DNA of 64,000 nucleotides from Nonomuraea sp. PA05 (GTDB lineage Bacteria; Actinomycetota; Actinomycetes; Streptosporangiales; Streptosporangiaceae). Made by a program: the position numbers and the translations under genes. Position 1 is the first letter of the stretch. Each line of letters starts with the position of its first letter. Below are positions 1 through 8,441 of the stretch, piece by piece. Location: contig NZ_VSEY01000012.1 of assembly GCF_008086045.1 (NCBI RefSeq), positions 186,001 to 250,000 on the forward strand, written 5' to 3'. The notes under the pieces were generated by a model. It ran no database searches and was not told where the DNA came from. It saw only the letters and a list, made by a program, of their open reading frames with translations.

Positions 1-153
1 GTCGTGGTCGTGGTTGTAGAGGGGCAGCCGGTCGATGGGGATCTCCGACAGGCTCAGCTCGGGGGGTGCCAGGCGGCTCATGGCCGCGGCCAGCGACCGG
101 TTGATCGACCGCTGGGACAGGCTTCCGACGATGTAACCGACGTTGTAGGTCAT
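1..153 (-). CDS. NADPH-dependent FMN reductase family protein, 5' part only
   Basis: The first 51 codons of a gene that runs off the left edge. The protein starts MTYNVGYIVGSLSQRSINR, followed by SLAAAM and later EIPIDRLPLYNHD. The GSLSQRSINRSLA stretch is the flavin-phosphate-binding loop typical of the NAD(P)H:FMN reductase (flavodoxin-like) family. These enzymes reduce FMN or quinones in the cytoplasm with NAD(P)H. It lies 31 bases downstream of the nitroreductase on the same strand, so the two probably form an operon of flavin-linked reductases. The upstream AG-rich sequence (TTCGAGAGGAATTG) gives an acceptable ribosome site. The C-terminal two thirds are not in the window, so substrate preference cannot be judged. 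Confidence 0.8.
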   Translation of the reverse strand, partial: MTYNVGYIVGSLSQRSINRSLAAAMSRLAPPELSLSEIPIDRLPLYNHDHD

Positions 154-184
154 CACAATTCCTCTCGAAGGCTGTTGGGGGTCA

Positions 185-847
185 TCACTCGACGAACGTG
201 ACCGTCTCCTCGATGGGAGCCCGGCCCGTACGGACGTGGTCCGCCCCGACGCGCTCGAACCCGATCGACATGCCGCAGAACAGGATGAGCCCGTCAGGGG
301 GTGAAAGGATCTCCGCGACGGTCTTGCGGTACACCGACCAGGCCATCTGCGGGCAGCTGTGCAGCCCTTCGGCGCGCAGCAGCAGCATGACCGTCTGCAG
401 GTACATGCCGACGTCGGCCCATTGCGGCCGGCCCATGTCGCGGTCGATGTAGCAGAACAGGGCGACGGGCGCGCCGAAGCACTGCCAGTTGTCGGAGGCG
501 GCCCGCTGGCGGGCCTCCCAGTCCTCGCGGGTGATCCCGAGTGCGCTGTACCGCTCCTTGCCGAAAGCGGAACGGCGCTCGTGGTAGGGGGATTTCAGGG
601 CGGGCGGGTACATCTCGTACTCCCGCTCGTCCCAGGGGGTGCCCTCGGCGACACGCCCGCCGGTGCGTCGTTTCAGCTCGGCCAGCGGTTCGCCGGTGAC
701 GATGTAGACGTGCCAGGGCTGCAAATTCGAACCCGACGGTGACCAGGCCGCGGCGGCCAGCACACGCTCCAGCACGGCTCTCGGCACGGGCTCGGAGGTG
801 AACGCGCGCACCGCACGCCGGGTTCTCACTGCTTCGTACACATCCAC
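185..847 (-). CDS. Nitroreductase family protein
   Basis: A flavin-dependent oxidoreductase of the nitroreductase fold, expected to be a cytoplasmic FMN homodimer that reduces nitro compounds or quinones. Visible signatures are RTRRAVRAFTSEPV near the N terminus (FMN phosphate contacts), SPSGSNLQPWH, and a C-terminal segment with GLHSCPQMAW and ILFCGMSIGF. The length (220 residues) fits the family. The frame stays open to a TTG at 883, but that extension encodes the tandem promoter repeats, so I prefer the GTG at 847 giving VDVYEAVRTRR, the usual family start. It precedes the FMN reductase gene by 31 bases on the same strand. A MarR-type regulator lies just upstream on the same strand and may control it. 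Confidence 0.85.
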   Translation of the reverse strand: MDVYEAVRTRRAVRAFTSEPVPRAVLERVLAAAAWSPSGSNLQPWHVYIVTGEPLAELKRRTGGRVAEGTPWDEREYEMYPPALKSPYHERRSAFGKERYSALGITREDWEARQRAASDNWQCFGAPVALFCYIDRDMGRPQWADVGMYLQTVMLLLRAEGLHSCPQMAWSVYRKTVAEILSPPDGLILFCGMSIGFERVGADHVRTGRAPIEETVTFVE

Positions 848-856
848 GACTACAAC

Positions 857-902
857 CGTATCATTCGATACCGTTTCATTCAATACCGTTGCATGCGCAT
901 GC
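857..902. promoter_or_regulatory. Tandem 15-bp repeats and palindrome upstream of the nitroreductase
   Basis: Two adjacent 15-bp units (857-871 CGTATCATTCGATAC and 872-886 CGTTTCATTCAATAC) match at 13 of 15 positions. A perfect 12-bp palindrome GCATGCGCATGC follows at 891-902. The core TTTCATTCRA recurs upstream of the MarR gene (1429-1438). This looks like an operator array for the neighbouring MarR-type regulator; that assignment is inference. Confidence 0.5.
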
Positions 903-929
903 GAATCCCGGGGCCGGCCCTGCGGGCAT

Positions 930-1406
930 TCACCCTTCGGGATAGGCGAAACGGGTCAGCAGATCCCTGAGCAGCTCTGACTCGCCGGGCGCCAGGCCGG
1001 CCACCAGGCGTTCGGACACCGACTCCGCCGACACGTGCGCCGCGTCGAACAGCTCCACGCCCTGCGGCGTGATCTCCACCGCCCGCAGGCGCCGGTTCCC
1101 CGGAACGGCCTTGCGCACGGCCAGGCCCTTGCGCTCCAGGTCGTCCACGATCCGCATGATCCCCGCCTTGTCCGACCCCGTCTCGGCCGCCAGGTCCCGC
1201 TGCACCGTGGGGCCCCGGTTGACCAGCACGATCAGCACCGCGAAGTGCCGCAGCTCGATGCCCAGGGGGCGCAGGGCCTCCGTCATGACCGCGGCCGCGC
1301 GCCAGTGCGCCTTGCGCAGGAGCAGGCCGAGGGCGAAGGGCGAGGCGTCTGCCGGGGTGTCGATCGCGCGCGGAGGGGTGGCCTGGGCAGGAACGTCGCC
1401 GGTCAT
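930..1406 (-). CDS. MarR family transcriptional regulator
   Basis: A 158-residue winged-helix regulator. The region from EALRPLGIELRHFAVLIVL through TVQRDLAAETGSDKAGIMRIVDDLERKGLAVRKAVPGNRRLRAVEIT contains the recognition helix and the wing (D-x-R-like NRRLRAVEIT). MarR proteins bind as dimers to palindromic operators and are released by small phenolic or oxidising ligands. I chose the ATG at 1406 (MTGDVPAQ); the frame continues upstream and an ATG at 1433 is the alternative. It lies 83 bases upstream of the nitroreductase start on the same strand and shares a sequence element with that promoter, so self-control together with control of the nitroreductase is likely. Confidence 0.85.
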   Translation of the reverse strand: MTGDVPAQATPPRAIDTPADASPFALGLLLRKAHWRAAAVMTEALRPLGIELRHFAVLIVLVNRGPTVQRDLAAETGSDKAGIMRIVDDLERKGLAVRKAVPGNRRLRAVEITPQGVELFDAAHVSAESVSERLVAGLAPGESELLRDLLTRFAYPEG

Positions 1407-1717
1407 GTGAACAATGTACCGCCGAACTTTCATTCGAGACGGTATCGCGTGAAACGCCGCGGACAGGTGAGCGCGTGGCCGGTGGACGGGCGCGAACCGC
1501 CCCGGAACGATCCGCGCCCGCCCGGCGCTGTCACGACCTCCCCCGGCCACCCGGTCCTAGGAGGAAGAGCGGACCGTCCGCATCCCCTCCTCAGAAGAGG
1601 GCCCGTCCAGCCCCGGGCGCCGAAGAGGCCGCTGGGCGAGGCCGCCATCGAAACGCGAGACCAGAGGCCGCACCGCCGGCTGGGGAGGCGGCCGCGCGGC
1701 CACCGGAGGACGACCAC
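1407..1717. other. Divergent intergenic region, MarR gene / cation ATPase
   Basis: About 310 bases between two divergently transcribed genes. The end near the MarR gene holds the TTTCATTCGA element (1429-1438) and is slightly AT-richer than the rest, so the marR promoter and operator probably sit there. The half near the ATPase is extremely GC-rich. It stays open in the ATPase frame back to 1475, but its composition looks like non-coding leader. I see no RNA gene or clear terminator. Confidence 0.4.
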
Positions 1718-4444
1718 ATGATCGAACCGGACCGAACGCCGTGGCACGCGCTGCCCGCCGGCGACGTCGCCGTCATGCTGCGGGCCGCCCCCGAGCAGGG
1801 GCTGTCCGCCGGCGAGGCGGCGCGGCGGCTCGAACGTCACGGCCCCAACCGTTTACGTGAGACGCCCCGCGAGCCGCGCCTGCGGGCGTTCCTGCGCCAG
1901 TTCCAGGACCTGATGATCGTGATTCTGCTGATCGCCGCCGTGGTCAGCCTGCTGATCTCCCGCGACTGGGAGACCCCGCTGGCGATCACCGTGGTGGTGC
2001 TGCTGAACGCCACCATCGGCTTCGTCCAGGAGTCGCGGGCCGAGGCGTCGCTGGAGGCGCTCAGGAAGATGACCTCCACCGTCGCGACCGTGCGGCGGGA
2101 CGGGCGCCTCACCCGCCTGGACGCCGCGGAGCTGGTGCCTGGGGACGTGGTGGTGGTCGAGGCGGGAGATCGGGTGCCGGCGGACGGGCGGCTGCTGTCC
2201 GCGGCCTCGCTGGAGGTGCGGGAGGCGGAGCTGACCGGGGAGGCGCAGCCGGTCGCCAAGTCCGCCACCGGCCGGGTCGAGGAGGGGGCGCCGCTGGCCG
2301 AACGGACGAACGCGCTGTTCATGAACACCTCCGTCACCCGGGGCCGGGGCGAGCTGCTCGTCACGGCCACCGGCATGGAGACCGAGACCGGGCGGATCGC
2401 CGGCCTGCTGGACGCCGCCAAACCCGCCCCGACCCCGTTGCAGCGGCAGATCAGCTCCCTCAGCAGGACGCTGGCGCTCATCTCCGCCGTGGTGGTGCTC
2501 GTCGTGGTGGTGCTCGGGCTGGTCCGCGGGCAGGACTTCGGCCTGCTGTTCGTCACGGCGGTCTCGCTGGCCGTGGCCGCCATCCCGGAGGGACTGCCGG
2601 CGGTGGTGGCGTTCACCCTGGCCATGGGGACAGACCGGCTGGCCAGGCGCGGCGCCATCGTCAAACGGCTGTCCTCCGTGGAGACCCTGGGAAGCACGTC
2701 CCAGATCTGCACGGACAAGACCGGCACGCTGACGCTGAACCAGATGACCGCGCGGGAGATCGTCCTTGAGGGGCGGCACTTCACCGTCTCCGGCCACGGG
2801 TACGCCACCGACGGGCGCATCCGCTCCACCGACGGCGGCCCGCCGCCGGACGGCCTGGATCAGGCGTTGATCGCGATGGCTCTGTGCAGCGACGCCGTGT
2901 TCCGGGACGAGGAGGAGACGGTGGTCGGCGATCCCACGGAGGGCGCTCTGGTGGTGCTCGCCGAGAAGGGCGGGATCGACGTGACGGCGCTGCGGTCGCA
3001 ACGGCCGCGGCTGGCGGAGATCCCGTTCGACGCGGACTACAAGTTCATGGCCACCTTCCACCACTGGACCGGCGACGGGGGGTTGCCGGTGGTGCGTTGC
3101 TTCGTGAAGGGTGCGCCCGATGTGCTGGCGGCCCGGGCGACCCACTGGCTGGGGGCGGACGGTGTCCGCGCGTTCGGCGGGGAGGCGCGGCGGCGTCACG
3201 ACGAGGCGAACGCGAGCCTGGCGGGGCAGGGGCGGCGGGTGCTGGCCGTGGCCTACCAGGACGTCACCGCCGACGACCTGGCAACGGGTGACGACGCGAT
3301 GCGGCTGCTGGACCGGATCGTGCTGATCGCCCTCGTCGGCATCGTCGACCCGCCGAGGCCGGAGGCGCGGCAGGCCATCGCGCAGTGCCACGACGCGGGC
3401 GTCCGCGTCCGCATGATCACCGGAGATCACGCGGTGACGGCCGCGGCCATCGCCCGCGACCTCGGCATCCCCGGCCAGGCCGTCACCGGCGCCGAGCTGG
3501 ACGCGATCCCCGACGACACCTCCCTGGCCCGCCGCCTGGACGACGTCGGCGTCGTCGCCCGGGTCTCGCCCGAGCACAAGCTCCGCATCGTCGGCGCACT
3601 CCAGGCCCGCGGCGACGTGGTCGCGATGACCGGCGACGGCGTCAACGACGCTCCCGCGCTGCGCAAGGCGGACATCGGCGTCGCCATGGGCCTCACCGGC
3701 ACGGAGGTGACCAAGGAGGCGGCGACCATGGTGCTCACCGACGACAACTTCGCCACCATCGTGGGAGCCGTGCGCGAAGGGCGCGGCATCTACGACAACA
3801 TCGTGAAGTTCACCCGCTTCCAGGTCTCCACCGCGCTCGGCTTCGTGCTGACGTTCCTGATCACCTCGCTGACCGGCCTCGCCGGCGGCGCCCCGTTCAC
3901 CGCCCTGCAGATCCTGTTCGTCAACCTCGTCATGGACGGCCCGCCCGCGATGTCGCTCGGCGTCGACCCGCCCGGCCGCGACGCGATGAGCCGGCCGCCC
4001 CGCCCGGCGCGCGAGCCCATCCTCACGGCGGAGCGTCTCGTCCGCATCCTGCTGGCCAGCGCACTCATGGCGACCGGCACGGCCGCCGTCCTCGCCTGGG
4101 CGCCGGGGCCCGCCTCCGCCGTCGGGCAGGCGAGTGTGGCGGGGACGATGGCGCTCGTCACCTTCGTCTTCTTCCAGGCGTTCAACCTGCTCACCGTCCG
4201 CCATCCCACGCGCAGCCTGTTCCACCGCGAGACCCTGCGTCACCCGCAGCCGCTGGTCGCGACGCTCGCGGTCGTCGGGCTGCTGCTGGTGATCGTCGAG
4301 GTGGACGTGTCGCACGGCTTCTTCACCACCACCGATCTCGCGTGGGGGCAGTGGGTGACGTGCCTGGCCGTCGGCTCCGCCGTGCTGTGGGCGGGTGAGC
4401 TCGTCAAGGCCCTGCTCCGCGCCCGCGACCGCCGCCGGTCCTGA
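1718..4444 (+). CDS. P-type cation-transporting ATPase (P2A, Ca2+-type)
   Basis: A 908-residue P-type ATPase that should pump a divalent cation, most likely Ca2+, across the plasma membrane. Visible in order: N-terminal cation-ATPase segment (WHALPAGDV ... LERHGPNRL), actuator TGE (173-175), membrane motif PEGLP (290-294) in AAIPEGLPAVV, the phosphorylated Asp333 in CTDKTGTLT, the hinge TGDGVNDAP from residue 638, then the last membrane helices with NLVMDGPPAMSLG. PEGLP without a CPx motif argues against a heavy-metal P1B pump. The start is the ATG preceded by GGAGGA seven bases upstream; the same frame is open farther back to 1475. It stands alone, ending in a hairpin shared with the convergent gene. 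Confidence 0.93.
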   Translation: MIEPDRTPWHALPAGDVAVMLRAAPEQGLSAGEAARRLERHGPNRLRETPREPRLRAFLRQFQDLMIVILLIAAVVSLLISRDWETPLAITVVVLLNATIGFVQESRAEASLEALRKMTSTVATVRRDGRLTRLDAAELVPGDVVVVEAGDRVPADGRLLSAASLEVREAELTGEAQPVAKSATGRVEEGAPLAERTNALFMNTSVTRGRGELLVTATGMETETGRIAGLLDAAKPAPTPLQRQISSLSRTLALISAVVVLVVVVLGLVRGQDFGLLFVTAVSLAVAAIPEGLPAVVAFTLAMGTDRLARRGAIVKRLSSVETLGSTSQICTDKTGTLTLNQMTAREIVLEGRHFTVSGHGYATDGRIRSTDGGPPPDGLDQALIAMALCSDAVFRDEEETVVGDPTEGALVVLAEKGGIDVTALRSQRPRLAEIPFDADYKFMATFHHWTGDGGLPVVRCFVKGAPDVLAARATHWLGADGVRAFGGEARRRHDEANASLAGQGRRVLAVAYQDVTADDLATGDDAMRLLDRIVLIALVGIVDPPRPEARQAIAQCHDAGVRVRMITGDHAVTAAAIARDLGIPGQAVTGAELDAIPDDTSLARRLDDVGVVARVSPEHKLRIVGALQARGDVVAMTGDGVNDAPALRKADIGVAMGLTGTEVTKEAATMVLTDDNFATIVGAVREGRGIYDNIVKFTRFQVSTALGFVLTFLITSLTGLAGGAPFTALQILFVNLVMDGPPAMSLGVDPPGRDAMSRPPRPAREPILTAERLVRILLASALMATGTAAVLAWAPGPASAVGQASVAGTMALVTFVFFQAFNLLTVRHPTRSLFHRETLRHPQPLVATLAVVGLLLVIVEVDVSHGFFTTTDLAWGQWVTCLAVGSAVLWAGELVKALLRARDRRRS

Positions 4445-4451
4445 ACGCGAA

Positions 4452-4484
4452 CGGCCGTGTCGGCGATGCTCGCTGACACGGCCG
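4452..4484. terminator. Bidirectional terminator hairpin
   Basis: A perfect 10-bp inverted repeat (CGGCCGTGTC / GACACGGCCG) with a 13-base loop lies between the convergent ATPase and hydrolase-like genes. There is no T tract, as is common in GC-rich actinomycetes. It can serve both strands. Confidence 0.7.
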
Positions 4485-4496
4485 GGACCGCCGCCC

Positions 4497-5423
4497 TTAC
4501 GGTGACGGCTCGCGGGTCGCCCAGTGGGCGCGGATGAGGGCGATCACGGTCTCCACGGTCCGGTCCAGATGGGTGCGGCCGTCGGGAAGCGTCGCCTCCG
4601 GGCTGATGTAGCTCTGCCGCCCGACGTGCGTGGCCGGGTCGAGGCGGCATTCGGTGATCTTCCCGGCGCGACGGGCGCGGTTCCAGGCGCTGCCGGGGAA
4701 CAGGCGCCAGCGCTGCGGGAAGAGCCAGGTGCTGACCCGCTCGATCCAGTCGTGGTCGCTGGTGAGCCGGTACAGGTGGTCGGCGTGGGTGAGATCGTTG
4801 GCGCCGTTGTGGAACCCGCCGAGCGTGATGAGCAGCAGCGGGGCCTGCCGGCGGGCGTGCAGATCCGCGATCGCGCCGATGGCGACCTGGGCGCCGCCGC
4901 TGTAGCTGAGCAGCACCACGGGAATGCCGCTGCCCGGCCGGTACCCGGCCAGGCGCAACTGCTCGGCGATCTGGGTGCCGACGGCGCGGTTGTACAGGGG
5001 ACGGTAGCGGTGGTCGGCGGCGACGAAGATCTGCATGACGTTGTGCAGGAACAGCAGCAGCCCGACGTGGTGCCGCAGCCACTCCCACACGGGCCGGTCG
5101 ACCAGCGGGGCGGCCAGCGGCGAGTACGGCTGCACCTGGCCCAGCACCCGCAGCTCGGGCGCCCCGGCGATCAGGGCGTCGACCAGCTTGCCCCCGTCGC
5201 GGGTGTCGCGGAAGCGGCGCTTGCCGATGCCGTCCAGATAGACCAGGTACGCCTCCGGCGGGCGGTCCGGGCCGGCGCCGCGGGCGTAGGGCATGTCCTG
5301 GGGCAGCGCGGTGCCGGGGGCGCGCCAGCCAGCGGCGTAGGCCAGCACCTCGTAGCGGGCGAGCAGCGCCTCGGCGAGCAGGACCGGGCCGAGCACCAGG
5401 GCCAGCAGCGGGAACTCGTTCAT
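4497..5423 (-). CDS. Membrane-anchored alpha/beta-hydrolase-like protein
   Basis: 308 residues, last gene of a four-gene overlapping operon. The N terminus (MNEFPLLALVLGPVLLAEALL) is one hydrophobic helix, so the protein is probably membrane-tethered. The segment IPVVLLSYSGGAQVAIGA resembles the nucleophile elbow of alpha/beta hydrolases (S-Y-S-G-G), but the first glycine of GxSxG is a serine. A following LITLGGFHNGAND could be part of the same fold. The start codon overlaps the stop codon of the upstream membrane-protein gene (ATGA), which implies coupled translation. I do not recognise a named family. A lipid or glycolipid substrate is suggested only by its operon partners, a patatin-like lipase and a glycosyltransferase. 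Confidence 0.7.
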   Translation of the reverse strand: MNEFPLLALVLGPVLLAEALLARYEVLAYAAGWRAPGTALPQDMPYARGAGPDRPPEAYLVYLDGIGKRRFRDTRDGGKLVDALIAGAPELRVLGQVQPYSPLAAPLVDRPVWEWLRHHVGLLLFLHNVMQIFVAADHRYRPLYNRAVGTQIAEQLRLAGYRPGSGIPVVLLSYSGGAQVAIGAIADLHARRQAPLLLITLGGFHNGANDLTHADHLYRLTSDHDWIERVSTWLFPQRWRLFPGSAWNRARRAGKITECRLDPATHVGRQSYISPEATLPDGRTHLDRTVETVIALIRAHWATREPSP

Positions 5424-5914
5424 GTCACCTGCTCCCGCACGCCGGTGGCGGCGCTGATCCGCACCACGAGGCGGCGGACCACCTCGACGGTGGTGCCCAG
5501 CCCGAGTCCCGCGACGGCCACGCAGCCCGCGGCGGCCCACCAGCCCAGCCCGGTGCCCGCGGCGAGCGGCGCCACCAGGCTCGCGCCGACCGCCACCAGC
5601 AGCAGCAGGTGCAGCAGCGGGCCGAGCAGCGGGAAGGCGAGGACGGCGGAGAGCAGCAGCGGGACGACCAGGCCGGGCGTCCAGGTGAACGGGGCCACGC
5701 CGGACAGGGGGGCGGACAGGGTCAGCTCGGCGATCGTCCACGCGGTCAGGGGCCACAGCGCGAACACGGCGCCCTCGACGACGGCGCCGATCAGGAGGAG
5801 CGGGATGAGCTGGGGGCGGGACGTGCGGGGGCGGCGGGTGAGCAGGGGCAGCAGGCGTCCGATGGCCTCGGACAGGCCTGCCAGGAGCAACAGGATGATC
5901 ACGAGGGGCGACAT
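5420..5914 (-). CDS. Integral membrane protein of unknown function
   Basis: 164 residues with about four hydrophobic stretches: an N-terminal MSPLVIILLLLAGL, LIPLLLIGAVVEGAVFALWPL, LVVPLLLSAVLAFPLLGPLLHLLLLVAVGASLV and WWAAAGCVAVAGLGLG. It ends in a basic, probably cytoplasmic tail. No family is recognised. It lies three bases after the glycosyltransferase stop codon and overlaps the next gene by four bases, so it is made together with them. It may form a membrane platform for the hydrolase-like partner; that is inference. Confidence 0.7.
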   Translation of the reverse strand: MSPLVIILLLLAGLSEAIGRLLPLLTRRPRTSRPQLIPLLLIGAVVEGAVFALWPLTAWTIAELTLSAPLSGVAPFTWTPGLVVPLLLSAVLAFPLLGPLLHLLLLVAVGASLVAPLAAGTGLGWWAAAGCVAVAGLGLGTTVEVVRRLVVRISAATGVREQVT

Positions 5915-5917
5915 CGC

Positions 5918-7237
5918 TCACCGCTCCCGCGGCGAATCCGCCGGAGCGGACCGGTCGGTGCGGTCGGACCGGTCGGGCCGGTCGGGCCGGTCGGAGCGGC
6001 CGCGGCGGCCGGAGCGGCCGGGCCGCGAGTCCGCCGGAGCGGACCGGCCGGTGCGGTCGGGGCCGGCGCTGCGGTGCAGGTAGCGTTCCAGCTCGTCGGC
6101 CGCGCGCACATAGCCGCCCGCCTCGCGCTCGGCGACCTGCAGCCGGTCCGCCGCGGCCATGAAGCGCGGCTCGGCGAGCAGGCGCCTGGCCAGGGCCCGC
6201 ACCAGCCCCGGCCCGGCGTCGCGGGCGCTGATCGACAGGCCGGCGCCGAGCTCGACGACGCGGCGGGCCACGAGCGGCTGATCCGCGCCCTGGGGGATCA
6301 CCAGCATCGGGACGCCCGCGTACATGGCCTCGTTGACGCTGTTCATGCCCCCGTGCGTGACGAACAGCGCCGCGCGCGCCAGCACCTCGGTCTGCGGGAC
6401 GAAACGGCGCGCGATCACGTTGTCCGGCAGCGGGTGCAGGGCTGCCGGGTTGGTGCCGCCGGTGGAGACGACCACGGTGCCGCCCAGCGGCGCGAGCGCG
6501 GTGATGAGGTTGCGCAGCAGTTGCGGGCCCGCGTCGAACACCGTCCCCAGGGACGCGTACAGCACCGGGGCCCGCAGCCGGTCGGCGGGGAAGGACGGGT
6601 CGGGCGGGCGGGAGCCCAGGCTGGGGCCGACGAAGCGGAACGACTCGTCGAGGGTGCCGGGCTGGAAGTCGCGGGAGGTGAAGACCAGGTTGAGCGGCTG
6701 GCGGGCGTTCGCGTAGTCGAAGCGGGGAAGTCCCCGGGTGTCGTAGTCGCGGCGCAGCCGCCGCCTCCAGCGCAGGTACTCGCGGGTGCTGCGGGGGTGG
6801 GCCGCCGCCTGGGCCAGGAGCCGCCACGACAGGCGGGTGGGGCTGGGCGCCTGGCGGTTGTACGCGAACGTGGTGAACAGCGACGCCGCGGGCACCCCCA
6901 GCTCGCGCGCGGCGACCCCGGCCCACAGGCACGCCGAGTCGTGCACGATCAGGTCGGGACGGATCTCGCACAGCTCGGTGAGCACCCGGGGCAGCAGCCC
7001 GGCGGTGGTGCGGGCGAGCCCCTCCAGCATCGTGATCGGCATCGGCGGATCGGCGAGCGGCCGGTCGGCCTCCGGATAGAGGTACACGGTCGCGCCGGTG
7101 GCCGCGATCTCCGCCGCGAACGGCGGCGCCGTGTGGTAGGTGACGACGTGGCCGCGCCGGACGAGCTCGGCCACGACGGGCAACGTCGGATTGATGTGCC
7201 CGTGCATCGGGATGTTGAGGAACGCGATGGTGCTCAT
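5918..7237 (-). CDS. MGT-family (UDP-sugar) glycosyltransferase with repetitive charged tail
   Basis: A GT1-type glycosyltransferase of 439 residues, similar to the macrolide glycosyltransferase (MGT) group, which moves a sugar from a nucleotide donor to small hydrophobic acceptors. It begins MSTIAFLNIPMHGHINPTLP, the typical N-terminal acceptor-site motif with the catalytic His. The donor site follows: PVLYASLGTVFD, then VARRFVPQTEVLARAALFVTHGGMNSVNEAMYAGVPMLVIPQGADQ is the GT1 signature region. The last 50 or so residues are a low-complexity Arg/Asp/Ser/Pro tail with internal DNA repeats, not expected in the family. Its ATG overlaps the stop of the patatin-like gene (ATGA). Confidence 0.88.
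   Translation of the reverse strand: MSTIAFLNIPMHGHINPTLPVVAELVRRGHVVTYHTAPPFAAEIAATGATVYLYPEADRPLADPPMPITMLEGLARTTAGLLPRVLTELCEIRPDLIVHDSACLWAGVAARELGVPAASLFTTFAYNRQAPSPTRLSWRLLAQAAAHPRSTREYLRWRRRLRRDYDTRGLPRFDYANARQPLNLVFTSRDFQPGTLDESFRFVGPSLGSRPPDPSFPADRLRAPVLYASLGTVFDAGPQLLRNLITALAPLGGTVVVSTGGTNPAALHPLPDNVIARRFVPQTEVLARAALFVTHGGMNSVNEAMYAGVPMLVIPQGADQPLVARRVVELGAGLSISARDAGPGLVRALARRLLAEPRFMAAADRLQVAEREAGGYVRAADELERYLHRSAGPDRTGRSAPADSRPGRSGRRGRSDRPDRPDRSDRTDRSAPADSPRER
5937..6065. repeat. Degenerate short tandem repeats in glycosyltransferase 3' end
   Basis: Repeated CGGTCGG/CGGACCGG units, flanked by two near-identical copies of a stretch of about 30 bases beginning TCCGCCGGAGCGGACCGG (about 5938 and 6032). 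They encode the Arg/Asp/Ser-rich tail with two copies of RSAPADS. The reading frame is kept, so this looks like an expandable coding minisatellite. Confidence 0.7.
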
Positions 7238-8178
7238 CGGCCCGCCTCCGCTGTTGGGGCGGCCGAACCGGCCGCCGTGCCGTTGACGCCGTACAGGCCT
7301 GGCCCGTCGATGCTCAGCCCGTCCAGGAAACGCCCCGCCGTGTGGGCGGCGGTGACGATCAGGCGCTGGGAGTGGCGGAAGTCCCACGGGGCGGGCCAGG
7401 CGTTGACACCGGTGGGCAGTACCACGGTCGGGATGCGGGTGGAGACCTCCAGCAGGTCGCGCTGGATCTGGCGGTGTCCCAGCAGCAGCGCCGCCCTGGC
7501 GGCCACCGCGTCGGCCCGGCGGGGCGGCAGGGCCGGGCTGAGCGGCCATTCCGGGCCGGCCGACAGCACCACCACGCTGGCCGCTCCCGCGCGTTGCGCC
7601 GCCCGTACCGGGACGTAGGCGATCACTCCGCCGTCGATCAGCGTGCGGCCCTCCCGGACCACCGGCGGCAGCACGCCGGGGATGGCGGCGCTGGCCAGCA
7701 GCGCGGACTCCAGGTCGCCCGCGCTGAGCAGCGCCTCGTCGCCGGTGGCCAGGTCCGTGGCCACCGCCGTGAAGGGGATCTTCAGCTCCTCGATGCGCCG
7801 CGGCAGCTCGGCGCGGGCGATCAGCCTGCGCAGGCCGTGGTCGGCGACGATGCTGACGCGGGAGGCGAGGAGGCCGAGCGGGTACACCTCGCGGCGGCGC
7901 ACCCGGGTCCACACGTCGTCCAGGCGGGCGGCGGCCGTGCCGGGGTAGGCGGCCACGATGGCGCCGTTGAGCGCGCCGACCGAGGTTCCGACGATCAGGT
8001 CGGGGACGAAGCCGCGTTGCTCCAGGGCGTAGCCGATGCCGACCTGGGCGGCGCCGAGCACTCCGCCGCCGCCGATCACCGCCGCCACGGGGCGGGGCAG
8101 GGACTGGAGGGCCTGGCATTCCCGCCGGGTAGGCCAGGAGCCGTCAAGGAGGCCGGTATCCGGCGAATCGTCACCCAT
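7234..8178 (-). CDS. Patatin-like phospholipase family protein
   Basis: A 314-residue Ser-Asp dyad lipid acyl hydrolase. All three family elements are present: the oxyanion loop GGGVLGAAQVG (about residues 37-47), the nucleophile elbow GTSVGALNG with Ser in GxSxG, and the catalytic DGG in LIDGGVIAYVPV. Between them lie the helical ExR-like segments typical of bacterial patatins. No signal peptide is seen, so it should act in the cytoplasm or on the inner face of the membrane. It is the first gene of the operon leading into the glycosyltransferase, overlapping it by four bases. The pairing suggests remodelling of a lipid or glycolipid; this is inferred from context only. Confidence 0.9.
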   Translation of the reverse strand: MGDDSPDTGLLDGSWPTRRECQALQSLPRPVAAVIGGGGVLGAAQVGIGYALEQRGFVPDLIVGTSVGALNGAIVAAYPGTAAARLDDVWTRVRRREVYPLGLLASRVSIVADHGLRRLIARAELPRRIEELKIPFTAVATDLATGDEALLSAGDLESALLASAAIPGVLPPVVREGRTLIDGGVIAYVPVRAAQRAGAASVVVLSAGPEWPLSPALPPRRADAVAARAALLLGHRQIQRDLLEVSTRIPTVVLPTGVNAWPAPWDFRHSQRLIVTAAHTAGRFLDGLSIDGPGLYGVNGTAAGSAAPTAEAGR

Positions 8179-8441
8179 ATGGTCCGCCCTTCTCGCGAGC
8201 GAGCGTGCTGCTCGGGAACAGGTGCCTTCAGCAGCTAAGACAAGGCAGCCGCCGCGGCGCGTGACACCTCATCCGACGCGGGTCGCGGAGCGGTCGTGGC
8301 AGGCGGGCGTCACGGGGCGGGCCGGTGTTCGGTCTACGCAGACGAGCCGGGCGTCACGCCCCGGCCGCGGCTCCGGCGCGACCACGTCTCCGCTCTCCCG
8401 TCCGCCGGAGCCGCCTCATCCAAGCGAAAGGGCCCACATCG

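Noticed and set aside
1475..1717. An 81-codon N-terminal extension of the cation ATPase
   Set aside because: The frame is open but encodes a Pro/Arg/Ala-rich stretch not found in P2A pumps, and the downstream ATG has a proper GGAGGA site.
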